Source: Monarcha castaneiventris obscurior
Lineage: Eukaryota; Chordata; Aves; Passeriformes; Monarchidae
Reading direction: 5' to 3'
NCBI GenBank assembly: GCA_026261815.1
Contig: JAMPIT010000417.1
Location: 9,023,501 to 9,087,500, forward strand
Length of the DNA: 64,000 nucleotides
Made by a program: the position numbers and the translations under genes. Below the pieces are notes generated by a model. That model had not been told where the DNA came from. It was given only the letters and a program-made list of their open reading frames with translations, and did not search any database. Shown here piece by piece: positions 21,926-35,000 of the stretch (its first letter is position 1; every line of letters begins with the position of its first letter).

Positions 21926-24900
21926 GCTGCCTGCTCTGCTGTCCCACTCGGCTGCAGGGCTTGAAGGTGAGGAAGGAAAAGGGAGAATCGGTGCCATCCA
22001 TGCAAAGCTTTGTGCAGGTGGAAGGAAGCTGCGTGCCTGTGTTGTGGGGGGCTGATCGGAAAGTTTGGGGAGAAAATGAAGAAGTCAAGAGTTGGGGAAA
22101 AGCTGCTGTGTGCTGAACTTGCACAGTGGCCTTGAGGGGGAGGGCTGAGCTGGCTGCAGAGCTGTGACCCAGGGATAACACTCTCATTTCTTTGGGGACC
22201 TGCAATGGGGTTTGTGGTACAGGAACAGAAATGACCCCCTTGCTCCCCACAAACACTGTGACGTGACCAGCGCTGAGCTGAGAGCCGGTGCATCCAGAGG
22301 TCTGGAGAGGTGAGTCTGACACACTTCACAGGGTCAGATTGGGTGAGACAGCCTTGAAGCACGGGAGATGACAGCTGTGGTGAAGCCGACTCATCTCTGG
22401 TTGAGATCCAGGTCCTGCCGTGGTTGAGAGGGTCATTAGCTCTGGAGGGGAGACCAGGCAGAGCCCGGCTCAGCAATTCGGGTCACTGAGCGGCTGTGCA
22501 AAATGTCTCTTTTTTGCATGGCTCTCAGAGAGAGAGAGCCTGGGCTCTCAGATAGCTTTGACTTGAAAAGAGCGAATACCCGGAGTTACTGCAGGGTTGG
22601 GGGAAACACCATTCCCACAGGCTCATTAGTTACATCAAATAATCAAATATCTCTTGTGCTATGGATTTGGGACCTGTCGGCAGCAGCATGAGTAAGTACC
22701 AGGGCCTGTGCCAGCAAGTCACCAGGCCCCAGTGTTATCCATGAGCTGTGGGGCACCACGAAAGGCCTCCTCACCATCAGCCAGTGGCCTCACACCAAAA
22801 CTGGGCAAAAACCCCGCGTGCAGAGCTAAGGGAACTTGCTCTGCTTGTCCTCCCCACCCAAGAAGCAGTGTGCAGGAGGCAGTGTAAGACATCCCTAGTA
22901 GCAAGGAGGGTCATAAATAGCCCCAGGGATGGGATGCCAGACCTGATTTACCTCTGGCTGGTCCTGGAGCCTTCAGGCTCTCAAGTATGTTGTGTTCCAC
23001 TGAGGTGATGGTGGCCTCAGAAAATAAAGCTGAAGCCAAATTTCCCTCCAGGGGCTGAACACATTTGCACCTGACCAAAGCTGCTCAAATTGTGGGAGTG
23101 GTGGCTCCCAGCAATGGCCTGGGGTGCTTAGAGGGGTGCCAGCACCCTGGGAGGTGTCTCAGGTGGGACATGCCAGCACCCGCACAAAACCCGCTGGGAT
23201 TTGCAGGCCAGGTGTGACTTGGCACTGCAGGGGGAACTGGGGAGATTTCTTCTCGATGGCAGTGAGTTGCCACTGCTCACCACGCAGGGAGCTTTGTTCA
23301 CCGTTTTCCTTTACCTGTGTGTTTAATTGTTTGGCATTTTGAAGGAGAAAAAGCTTTTGAAGGGTTTGCACTGTGGTGAGGGGGACGTTGCAGGCTTCCT
23401 CCAACTTCTTGTATTGGGGAAAGGAAACCAACCCCCTTCCCTACCAAGTGGGCAATAAAACCACATTTAGAAAACTAAATGCCCCAGAGTCTCGCCTGTC
23501 TCTGGCATGCTCTCATCCTGCTTGCAAGTCCCTGGCAGCTGCCTTTCCCCAAGGCCTCCACTAGAAATGAAACACCTTGACAAAAACAAAGGGGTCCTGT
23601 GAGAAACACCTTGGCTGAGCATCCCTCTCCCTGCTGGTGACTGATGGTACCAGGGGCATATACTGTTTTGCCATGGTGCAGTGCTAGGAGCCACTTTGTC
23701 CCTGTGAGGTAGCAGTGTCCAGCTCTACTTGGAGCTGCACAGATGCACGGTGGATTTAAACTCTGGTTTCCTTTGGGAAAATGTGAAATATTGATCATCC
23801 TGTGCCTTTTTATGACTTCCTGTCCCCTTGCAGGGGATCCTCACAGCTTAGAAGGAACAGGAGCATCCTTAGGGGCACTGCCAAGGCTGAGATCTCAGCA
23901 ATCCTGGGTGTGCAGGAAGTGTGTCCTGAAAAAGAGCTGGGTCTGGGTACAGTACATCTCTGATGTGACCCTGGAGATTTTGCTCACCACGTGTATCCGC
24001 GTCATTCCCTCCCTGCCACTGCAGCTACATCGGTCTCCTGGGGCCACACGTTTCTGGAACAGTTACCAGCACTGAATCTGAGCATCTGTGCCCAAAATAT
24101 GATGAGAGTTGCCAGGAGGAGAGAAGAGGCAGTGGAGGAATCTCCTCTTTTCTGCTTTGCAAACAATCAGGTCCCAAGCTTTGAGCTCTGCTATGCTGCC
24201 CTGACTGATTGGCTTGGTGGTAGGTGGCTGCTCAGGGCGTGCTGCAGAGCAGGAGTTATCTTTTTCCAAATCCTTTGCTTCTGCCCTCTGGCAGCCAAGC
24301 AGTCCTCATGGAACAAAATCCTAACATGCTCAGAGGCAGGTTTCATGCCCAGAAATGTTTCTGGCCTCAGTTTCACTCCAGGCATTGGGGAAAATACAAA
24401 TGCTTTTAAAAGCTGCCATCTCGTCGTCTAAGTCAGAGAAACCATGCACCATGAGTGTGCCCAAAGGAATGACCCACGGGAACAACAGGGCTTGAGCACA
24501 CAGGACGATGCAAGGCAGAAAAAGCAGCAAGGCACATTTTGAACGGTTGTTTAGTAGTCTGATGGATATAGTCTATGTGGATAAAATTAAAAAGAGAACA
24601 AGGACCAATAATGCCAGCTCTAGCCGGCCTCCCAGGACACACTGCAGGACTCAGCAGGGCCATGAGCACCCAGAGCTGTCTTACCCACCAGGGCAGTAAA
24701 GACCATGATGTTTCTGAGATTTCTCTATCCAGGACAGTTATTGTTTCACTTCATTTTACAATTTATTTTTAAACACCTCGTTTCTTTCACTAGTGTTTCT
24801 GCAAACAGCCTGGAGAGGTCCCAGAGCTTGGAGTTACCAGCCTTCACTTCCCAAAGCCACAGCAAGGCACCTGGGTCTGTGATATCCCATGTATCTCCTG

Positions 24901-27900
24901 GCTCTCCATGTGCAGGAGGGCCATGTCCAGAGCCAGAGCTGGGCTGCAGTGATGAGGGTCTGGGGCCACACCAGGAACAGGACTGGCTTCTTCTCTTTCT
25001 CCTCGCAGGTGTCGCTGACCAGTGAAGAGCAGCAAACCCAGGACCCAATTTCAGACCTGGCCCACTGGTGATCTGATTTTACAGCTGCTTCATGCAAAAA
25101 AAACCCAGGCCCCTGGGTGGGAAATCTGGAGGACCAAAGGATTGTCAGCATGGTCCTAATGCTAAAAATTGGGTCAAAGGGTTGACCAAAAGGTGAAGGG
25201 ACCACACAGCCTGGCAAGGGTGGTGGGGTAGCCCTGGGGAGCCCTCCTAGCACTGGGGTCTCCTGGAGGGAACAGGAGGAAGCGGCTCTGTGAAGTTTAA
25301 TCCCAAACCTCAGGCACAGGATAGGAGGGATGGCTGTTTGCCTTAGTGACAGCTGAAAAGAAGAGGCTGGTGTGGAAGGACTGATGGGGCACAGGCTGTG
25401 TCCTCTGGGCAGGGGCATCGCCTCCTCCTGCCCACAAGACCACTTGGTGCCTTCTGCCCAGCCCTCAGTTTGAAGAACCAGGCTAGTACTTCATGCCTGA
25501 AGTTGTCTCCATTAGTATTTGTGCTCTAGAGAACAATTCTGCCAGCAGCCACTGATGCCCATGTTTTCACTGCCATTGCTGCAGCTGTTTGTGTTTCTGA
25601 TTTCAAAATGTGTCTCATTAGAGACCAGGACAACCTGGTGGAGACCCTGCCTTCCTTAGCTAATGCATTTCCCAGGATGTGGGCACAGTGACTCAGTGAC
25701 ACTGTGGGATTTCCTCACTTATGTTTTCCTGTCCCAGAGCTTGAGGATTTTCCTTCTGCATCTAATCCCATAAATGCCCTGCTGGTTTCCCACAAGTGAG
25801 GTGTGGGTAGTGAGGTCTCTCATACCTCTCCTCTCTAGGCTGCCCCAGGTCCTACCTATTAGCTGCATTTCCCACGTGGAGCCATACCCATTTCTGGTCA
25901 TATCCCTTCACTCCTGTAAGGACCCAGCACAGGCTCTGGCCATTCAGAGGTGGTTTTTTCATTGTGTGGGTGGTGTGTGGCTCTAGAGCTCCCGTTTCCC
26001 AATCCTCCTCACCAAAATTAGAGCTGTGTCTCCATCCACTTCTGCTGCAAGCTCAGGGCTGCTTCAGGAGCAGCAGGGTTTGAGCCAAATCTTTGGAAAA
26101 AGGTTGATTTCCTTGCATGCTGTGTGGGCTTCAAGCTGGAGCTGATAGGGGGGTGCAGCTCCTCCTGTGTCTCTCTGCTCAGCAGCATCTCTGGGATGTG
26201 AATGCTTGGATGCAAGCTCCTCAGCATTTAAGGGTGAAAAGGGAATTTTTCCCACATTACCTGGCCCCCACCTGTCATCTGAATGTCACAATAATTTAGG
26301 TGTGGCAAAGGTAACAAGAGTCACTTAGGTTTCATCCAGCACGCCAAGAGCTGGAAGTTAGGTCAAGTGCATAAGGGGACAAGAATTTCCCTTAGGTCTT
26401 CAGGAAATGTATGGGCCCGTGCTGGGGTCCTGAAACTGGAGCAGCTGGACAGGCCCTGGCAGGACAATGTGTGTGTGTGTGCTGCTTCAGTGGTGCTCAC
26501 ATGGGTTTAGCACGGCAGCACCCTCAGGGGTGGGCGATGCTGCTCCAGTGCCGCCAGGTTCAGCTGCCATGAAATCACCCATGGCGTTTTACAGGAGACA
26601 TTTGCCTGTGTGGGGATGTTTGTGCTTAGGGTCATGTCTATTTTTGCTTCTACGCCTTGTATTTTTAAATTGGGTTTGATCGGCACACAATGCCTGCAGC
26701 ACAGCGCCTTTCAGATCATCTGTCATGTCAGAAAATGGCTTTGAATATCTGTCTGCTCATTTCAAGCTAAATATTTACTCTGTAATTAGATAGTTTTGTT
26801 TCAAATGCTTCTAAAAAAAAAGGTATGAATGAAAAGTCAGTATTAAGTCGCTTAAATGGATGGGAATATGCAGGTGGAAAGCAAATCACTTCTGCAAAGC
26901 TGGTGTGGGTGTTTAGCCTTCACAAAGTGTCCCTCTGTTTCTCTTTCCCCTGTGTTCATGACTGTGAAAATCTGCTCTGTTGGTTTCTGTGCCAGGACAT
27001 GCTGGGGATATTGCAGCTGTGTGCGTGGAGGTGGGGGAGAAGTCGTCAGCCCATCCTGTCCCCACTTAACAGCGCTCCTCCATGGTGTCCCCAGCCGGGC
27101 TCCTGTCCCTGGAGACATCACTGCCCTGGCCCCAGGATGCTGTCTGGGTCCCCCCAGTGTGGCTGCAATGCAGCTGTGGTGTGGCAGCCTGGAAGCACCT
27201 CTGACACAGCTCCCCTGTCAAAGGCACACTCTGTGTGTGCTGTGCAGGGATGAAAAATGAGGGGGAACTGGGGAAAATGTGGTTTCATGTTTTCCTGCTG
27301 CCAGAGTACTAAAAGTCATGTTCTCATGCAGTCACACGTAGGCAAAGACAGATATAGGAAGGAGCAAGTTTCATACTTCACTGGGGCACTTGAAAAGCAT
27401 TTGCTGCTGTTGTAAATTTACTCCCAAGAAGGCCAAACCTGTGGCTGCTGGTTCACCTGCGAGTTCAGAGGGAAGAAAAAAGAAAGACAATATTTATGTC
27501 AACCTCACTCAGGCTGAAAATATTTCTTTCAGGTTCCTGGCAAGCCAAAAGCCTCCTGACACCCTGGCATTGTGTTGCATCAGGGGTCTACATGGTTTGA
27601 TTTTGCTTTCAGATGAAATCATCACATTTCCCAGCTCCACTCCCAAGGCAGATCTCCTTCCAATCCGTAGGATACTTCTGAACTCCCGCATCAGGGCAGG
27701 AAGACACTGGCCAGTGACACGGCTGCCTCCTGGCTGCCCGAGATTGCCCAGCGGGGGGAGCATGAGATCCTGTCCCTCCTCGCCAGGGCGCTCAGCTTTG
27801 CAGATGGAAGCTGCCTCTGGATTTCAAACTAGAGAGAAATTAAAGGTAAGAAAGGAGGATAAAGATTGAAATTAAAACCTAAAATATAACTTCAAAGGAC

Positions 27901-28575
27901 GCAACAGTTAAGCTGCTAGGGGAAATGTCTGAACTCTAGGAATTTGATTTTGTGAGTGGCTGCAAGTGAGAGCTTCCCACTGGACCTGAATTCAGTGGCA
28001 AGGGAACTCTGCCTCAGAGCACAACCTTACTTTTAATTACTTCTAGCTAAATCTGGGTGAAGTAATTGTGTACTGCTAAACGATCTCACTCAACATAAGA
28101 TAAGGTAACTTTACTTTCATTCTTCTTATCCTGTGCAAATGAGACACATATCCGCTGGCTGTTGTGTAAATAACCTCACTGCCTCACCCATGCCAAGGGG
28201 TGGCCCTTCTCTTTCTGCTTTGCCTTCTCACCTCTGATGCCTTTTGGCTGTGTTATCTCCTGTCAGCATGCCTAAAGCCAAGTAAAAGCATGCTGCCTGC
28301 AGTAGTCAGTCATATTTTCTAAGCCACTGCTTACACTGCTGTCTCACTGTATCTGCTCAGGTAACCCTCTCCGAGCAGGGAATGCTGAACGAGGTGCTCC
28401 AATCCACCTCAGGAACTGGGATTAGGTACTGGTTCTTCACACTGTGCATTTCTCCACATGCTGCATCATCATAAGCTGCTCTAAAAAGTTAACTGGGTGC
28501 ATGAGCTTGTCCAGTCCTAGAGTTATAATTTGGAAGTGAGTGATTAAATTTTCAATTTACAATAAAGCTGGCTTA
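21926..28575. other. Intergenic region, nothing recognised
   Basis: About 6.6 kb with moderate GC content, short chance ORFs and no identifiable repeat other than a brief (TG)n run near 26468-26480. Neither strand shows a chain of exon-like segments with matching phases and a family resemblance. Confidence 0.55.
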
Positions 28576-29025
28576 GAATTACAAAGTCATGGAATGGTTT
28601 GGCTTGGAAGGGACCTTAAAGATCGTCTAGTTCCAGCTCCCCTGCCATGGGCAGAGACACCTTCCACTAGACCAGGTTACTTAGAGCTTCATCCAACTTG
28701 GCCTTAAACACTTCCAGGGATGGGGCATCCACAGCGTCTCTGGGCAACCTGTTCCAGTGCCTCACTCCCTCACAGTAAGGAATTTTTTCCTAAAATCTAA
28801 TCTAAACCTACTCTTTCAGTTTGAATCTATGACCCCCCATGTCACTACAGGCCCTTGCAAAAAGCTTCTCCCCATCTTTCATGGAGGGTCCCTTCAGGTA
28901 CTGGAAGGATGCAATTAAGTCACCTTAGGCCTTCTCTATTCCAGGCTGACCAAACCCTGTTCTCAGCCTTTCCTCACAGGAGAGGTGCTCCATCCCTCTG
29001 ATCATCTTGGTGGCATCTCTCTTCC
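28576..29025 (-). mobile_element. CR1 LINE, 5'-truncated 3' end
   Basis: Read on the + strand, the stretch begins with a degenerate ATCATGGAATGG-like motif and GGCTTGGAAGGGACCTTAAA, continues with CTGCCATGGGCAGAGACACC, CCAGGGATGGGGCATCCACA and CTGGGCAACCTGTTCCAGTG, and ends near GATCATCTTGGTGGC. This is the reverse complement of the last 450 bases or so of avian CR1 (end of ORF2 region and 3' UTR). CR1 copies are usually 5'-truncated and lack a poly(A) tail, as here. It supports an avian source. Confidence 0.9.
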
Positions 29026-32000
29026 CTTTTTGCATTTCCCTCCTCCCCATCAGTGTGCACCATCCTGCACAGCAGTGTGGGTGTCCTGTGAGGCAGATCC
29101 TGTGGGTGTGCTGATAAATCTCCTTGGCCTCTCTGCCCACTGCCCCCAGCTGGGATATGGACCATGCTCACCGCTGTGGTGAGCTCCTTGGCCACTGATC
29201 AGGCTTAGGGGCTCCTGTGCTTTCATGCCAATGCTGCTTTCCAGGGCAGCTTTGTGTGCAATGCCTGATATGTTAATACCAGCAGGCACAATGTGCTTCA
29301 GAGGAAGCAACCATGACTTTTTCCCTCAGGCAGAAAATCCCTCTTCGCAGAGGGAACCAGTTACCCTGCTTTGTTCTGGCAGCTGGAGGCTAATGGTGGC
29401 CAGAGGGTGGCCAAGATGTGCCACACTTGGGGGTCTTGTGGTGATTTTGGTGATGTGGTTCATGTGGATCTCCTCTGAAGGCATTTCTCTGAGGTTTCAG
29501 GTTAGTAAACTGCTCCAGGAACGCTATGAGCTGTGTTACAGTTCCTGCTTTTAATCACTAACCAAAGTCATCAAAATGTTTCTTGAAAGTTTTGGGACCT
29601 GGGAGCATAGGGATGCTGTTTGTGGGGCTGGTGGGATGGTCCCACAAGAAAAGTCCTGCTGGTGCTCATGCTGCACCAGCACCATGGAACACTTCCAGCC
29701 ATCAAGGCTGCAGAGTGGCTATTCCCACATCATCAATGTTTTCCAGTACTTCCTCACATAAAGCTTTGCCCTGCAGAAGCTCAGAGACTTCTAGGATCCT
29801 GTTGCCGGTAGCCATCAACTATTTTTGGAAAATGGATTGAAGATCCCATGCCTCAGTGGAGTCTGATTTAGGCCTGGGGTGTTGAGGCTGAGCAGGAATG
29901 GTATTTTCCATGTGTGCAGGACTCCCCAGAGGAACCCATGTGGGGTACCACCTCTGAGTGATGAGCTGGGCAAGAGGGGGGCTGAGGCAGGTCCAGGGGT
30001 GCCCTCCCAGCACAATGCAGTGTGAGTGGGAGGAAAGGGGAGCAGGGCAGCAGCGAGAGCAGAGAAATCATCTCAGTCACGGTGCCTTTCCGATGGCACC
30101 ACGTCTGGCACCCACAGGGTGGAGCCTTTGGGCTTACCCCACACAAAGAAGATGAAATACCAGTCATCTGGAGAAAGAGGAGGAGGGGAAAGAGCATGGA
30201 AAAGGGAATCTCCAGGAGAGGGAAACGTTTCTATTGGGAGAAGTGGAGCAAGGGGAATGGCTCTTAGAGTTGCCAGGCAGGGAAGTGCCGTTTACACAGA
30301 ATCACTGTGGAGACTGGCACCAACTCTCCCTCTTGTGGGCATTTCCCTCTGCTTTGTGCAGAGTCTGGTAGCTGCCGGTCCTGCCAGTAGCCCTGAACCT
30401 CTATTGGCTTTTTCCTAAGGAGATGGCTCATAACTCCTGTGTTAAATATCCATGTAAAATAGGCCAAGAGCGTGGCCTGAGCTGCAGAGTGAGCACCTGG
30501 AGTGCCCTGGCATTGTGCTTATCGCTCAGCAGGTGAGAGGCACATGTCTGCACAATGAAACACCTGAAAGCAGGAACCATGAAAAGGGAGCAGCAGATAC
30601 AGAATCAATGCCTTCCCACACTCACTCCCTGCAGGTCAGAGTGGCCAGGATTACACTTTCCTGCTTCCCTCTCACTTTGCTCAGGTCGGTCTTTTTAGTT
30701 TGTTTAAAAAACCAAACAAGTCAAAACTTAGCCATGTTCCCACCTGAATTTCCACCTGAACTCCTCCCCTGCCCCAAAGATTTCATCTCAGCCCAGACTG
30801 TGCTCATGGATGAGACATTTATATTACATGTTTTTTGACATCAAAAGTCTGCCTTCTTTGTGTGGTCTATCTGCAGTCCCATTTATTTTCCTGACTTTTT
30901 GATCTGTGGTCCCAGCGTGTCCTTGTCTGTTTTTCGTTCATGATTTGGACCTTCTCTGCCCCAAAAAATGGGTGAGGCCCTGTATGTCTTCCTGTGAGGG
31001 CCAATGTACCTCTCTCAGCTTCATGAGCTGTAGGTCTACAAGAGCAGCAGATAAACACTGGCCTCTCTATCAGGAGGATAATAAATCCAGTGTAATTTGG
31101 CCCTTGCTGTAAAGTCATAGACAAGTCACAAAATTAGCACTGAAACACAGAGAAGGAGCATGGATTCATTTAGAGCAGAGTCACCACGTGGAGTGAAATC
31201 TCTGCTGCAGCTGACAGGGAAGGAAATAAAAGGACTGCAGGCTAAGATAAGCAATTTCCAGACAGATGCTGCCACAGACCAGCTGGATCTGACCAGCTGT
31301 GCCACCAACACTGGAGCACTTAGCAGGAGGAGGAAGATCAAAAGATAAAACCATGGTGTTTGAGGAACTCACAATTAAAAAGGACCCAGAGTGGGAGCCC
31401 TGCATGTGCAGAGATCTTTGAGGGTAATGGAGCTTCATTTTTACTGTTGGTTTGGTTTTTTTTTAGAATGAGCACGCCTTAAAGCTTTTTGTGAATGGTT
31501 AGAAAGTGATCATCGGATTTTTGTCTTTGCTCATTGGCTGATCTTCTGCAAAGTCACCAAGTCAGCAGGTTGTTTTAAACAGTTTGACCTAGTAAGGCTG
31601 CAGCCACGTCTGAAGTATATTTTGGGGAGCATGTATAAGAGGATTAACAAAAATTATCAACTCATGAAGAATTCTGCCTATGGCTGTTAAATGCAAGCAT
31701 GCAAACATAACCTTGGGAAGTCCTTTAGCCTCAAGTTGCTGTGATGGAATAGAGCTGTTCCTATTTCTTACACTTTCCCTGGGCATCTGCCACCAGTGTT
31801 GTTGGGGGAAGAGGCCAGATGAGCTGGCATGAGTTTTCCATACCTCCTGTGTATGTAAGACACTTACAGGTGAGCTTTCCAAAGGTGCCCAGCCTGGGAC
31901 ACATGTATATGCAACCCCAGACCCCAAAGAGCTGGGAGGGCTGGCCAGGCTGAGCATTTGGCAGGGATGCTGTGTTACACTTGTACCACTACCTAAGGAA

Positions 32001-35000
32001 CCACTGGACCAGGATTCTCAGCAGAGGTGAAATCTTACAGTACTTGTATTTTTTGTGCCAGTATCTTGCAGCCAGCAGCAAGCTCCACCACTGTGGCTGT
32101 CTTGCCAGCCGGGCCCTGAAGTGGACAGGGCAAAAGATCAGTTTGCAAGCACAGCAAATGAAACAACAGGGAAGAGATGCAGAACAGAGACCCCACCCCA
32201 ACTGAGTGGTCAATGTTCTGCTCTGGCAGCCAGGTCACAGGCGTTGTGTTTAGGGTGCTCACTGCTGCCCAGTGCTGACCTGCTTGAAGAAAACTGAGCT
32301 TTTTTTGGCAAGTGCTTTTTCTTCAGAGGGATCAGTTTTCCTGCAGGAGTTCCCGGTAAGACCAGCAGAGCACAGAAAGCACTACTGGATTAGGAGCTGC
32401 TTAAACTGGTGCTGCTTCTCAGAAGAGAAAAAGTCCTGGTTGTTCCTCTCCTCCCTAAGGGTGCACTTGGTGTTGGAACGATAATGCAAAATGAGACCTT
32501 GAACTTTGAAAAGGGCCAACTGCAGCTGGGAGCGAGAACCTGCTGGAGCTCATTAAAAGGCAAGTGTAAACATCAATAAAAATGAGGGGTAGATCCTGGC
32601 TTCCCCACAGGCTCTTACCTTGCAGAAGCTCCGTGCTCTGTGGATGAGAGGCTGTTTTGCCAGCAAAGGGAATGAAAACGTGTGTCTGTTTTCTCTCTTT
32701 TCACCCCATGAAACTCAGGCAAAGGGAAACCCTAATCTGAATGTGCTGCTCCAGTAGTTAGACAGTGCTGCCTGGGGTTTTGGAGGATGGCTCCATGGGT
32801 GTTTCTTCCACAAAGGATGCCTGAGTAAGTAGCTCTGCCTCCCCATCCCCCCCTGCCAGCCTGCGACGGTCCAGCTGTGTGACAAACCAGACCACAGGAC
32901 TAATCTGGCTTCAAAATACACTCTCCAAGAGATAAACACAGTCACTTCAAACTCAGACCAGTTCCTTAATCCAGCTCATTCGAAGCCCTCATGAAGAACT
33001 GCACAGGCACCGTGGGGTGGGGGAGAATCTGCTGTCATTGCCTTCAAATCCAATTAAAAAACATGCACAGCCTCATATTAAGTGCTGGTAGCTTGAGGGC
33101 CATTGCCTGCCCAGTGGGCTGAGAAGGAAATTTGTGGTTGTATCACCCAATTTTACCATGCAGTGGTGGGCTCTCCCACTCTTTTTTTGGGAGTCTGAGA
33201 GCCCACAGTTAAGCTATGCACTGTGTGCTGAGGCCCAGCACCTCCTCTTCCTCGAGGAGCAGCTCAGACAGGAGGAATTATTCATTGCTGAGAGAGTTCA
33301 GCCAGCAGCCAGGCACTGCAGACTCTGGGCATGGCTGTTGGTGTGTCCCAAGGAAGGGAGGGCTGTGCACAGGGCACTCGTTTGCACAGTGGCTCAGCTC
33401 TGACACTGCTGAGGCTGCTCTTGCTCTGGTCTTGGCCATGCTGCAGTTGCTGCTGCCTTTGCAGGCACCTGAGCACCTCTCCAGCAGCACCCAGCCATGC
33501 CCAGAGCGCACCCCACATCTAATATGGCAGGGTACCTGGCGAGGCACCACCCATATGCCCAAGGCACTGGGAAGAGGAGAACGAGGACATTCTCTGGCAT
33601 AAAGCATGGAGTGGGAACAGCCACCCCTTTCAGCTGCTTGGATTTCATCTAACCTGATCATTAAATCCCAGCCTCAGCCACGCTGTAAACTTCTCTATTG
33701 CAGCTTCCTGTGGGTAGCTCTGAGCTGCAGAGCTCAGGGTGGCAGGCAGACACCCAATACCAAATGCAGGCTGATTGCTTCACTTTTTTTGCCCATATGT
33801 GTTTTTGCAGCCCTGCCTTTCTCAGTTGTCCTTCGTCAGGCTCTAGTTACAATATTTTATTGATGATAAGGGACGAGGGAGGAATTCCTCTCTTGCTTTA
33901 GTGTTTCAGTGAGCAGTGCACAAATCCTTGAGTGCCAGTATGGTGCTATGAAGTCTAATCCACCTGAAGGGCCTGCTGCATGCCACATTTCCCACTGACT
34001 CCTAGAGATCTCCAGGGTCTCATTGGTATAACCTGTGTTCTTACCTCTAAACAATAATTTTCTCCTTTGGCTCCTGGGTGGACAAGGCTTTAAAATTTGC
34101 TTGTTGTTCTCTAATCATACTCTTCCTTTCTTTAACTGCACTCACAGTTGCCCACACAAAATCCTCAGTCCTTTTGTGCTCTGCATTTCCAGTCCTTCAG
34201 AGAAGGTTTGCATCCCCAGAGAGAGCTGCTGCAGCCCCAGAGAGAGCTGCTGCAGCCCCAGAGACAGCCTCCGTTTCTGTATTGTAGCCTAAATATTCTT
34301 GTCCTGGATTGCCCTGCTGCTTTCCTGCACATTCTCTCACTGAATGCAAGCCCTGGTCTGCAGTAAGTGTCTCGTTTAGCTGAGATGAACGTTTTGTCCA
34401 GGTGCTGTGCATGTCACACACATTGTGAGATGCCTCAATAACTGCACAGGAGCAGTGGGTCGTGCCTCTGTTATGTCTGATAGTCACCAAAGGCTGGATC
34501 CTGTGAGCACCGAAGCAAAGGTAAAGCTACCTCTGACTTTATGGCACAGGGCATGATCCCTGAGAGAATCCATGCTGAGATACTGGTAAGTACACAGCAC
34601 AGCTCTGCAAACTCACATGCCAAGTCTTGTCCTGATGCTGAAATCTGCTACTAGTCCTTCCTCTTCCTTTTAGGCAAGCGGGTCAGGTCACCTCTCAGCT
34701 GCTGAAATCCATCAGTGTGCAGGAGGCCTGCCTGGAGGCATTGCTAAGAATAGCCTCTAAGAACAAGGGGAAGAGAGGAGTCAGCCTGGAAGGGATTTGG
34801 CCACTGCCAGCATCAGTTAGACTCCACCTCACTTCCTACAAGCAGCGGAGGCTACACAACACTCAGTTTCGGATGGTGCTCTTATGTGACAGTCTTCTGA
34901 TTCTCAGAGTACTGAAGTCAACAGCAGGGCTGCAGAAAAGCCAATGCTCTCACCCTGCTATAAGATCCCATTACTGTATCCCTCACCTCTCCAGCTAAAG

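Noticed and set aside
21565..22476. 303-codon open frame on the minus strand
   Set aside because: It overlaps a GC-rich patch where stops are rare, competes with other long open frames in the same stretch, and shows no domain or family resemblance. Treated as chance.
24834..25418. 194-codon open frame on the minus strand
   Set aside because: No domain, no splice context and overlapping open frames in other phases; composition looks non-coding.
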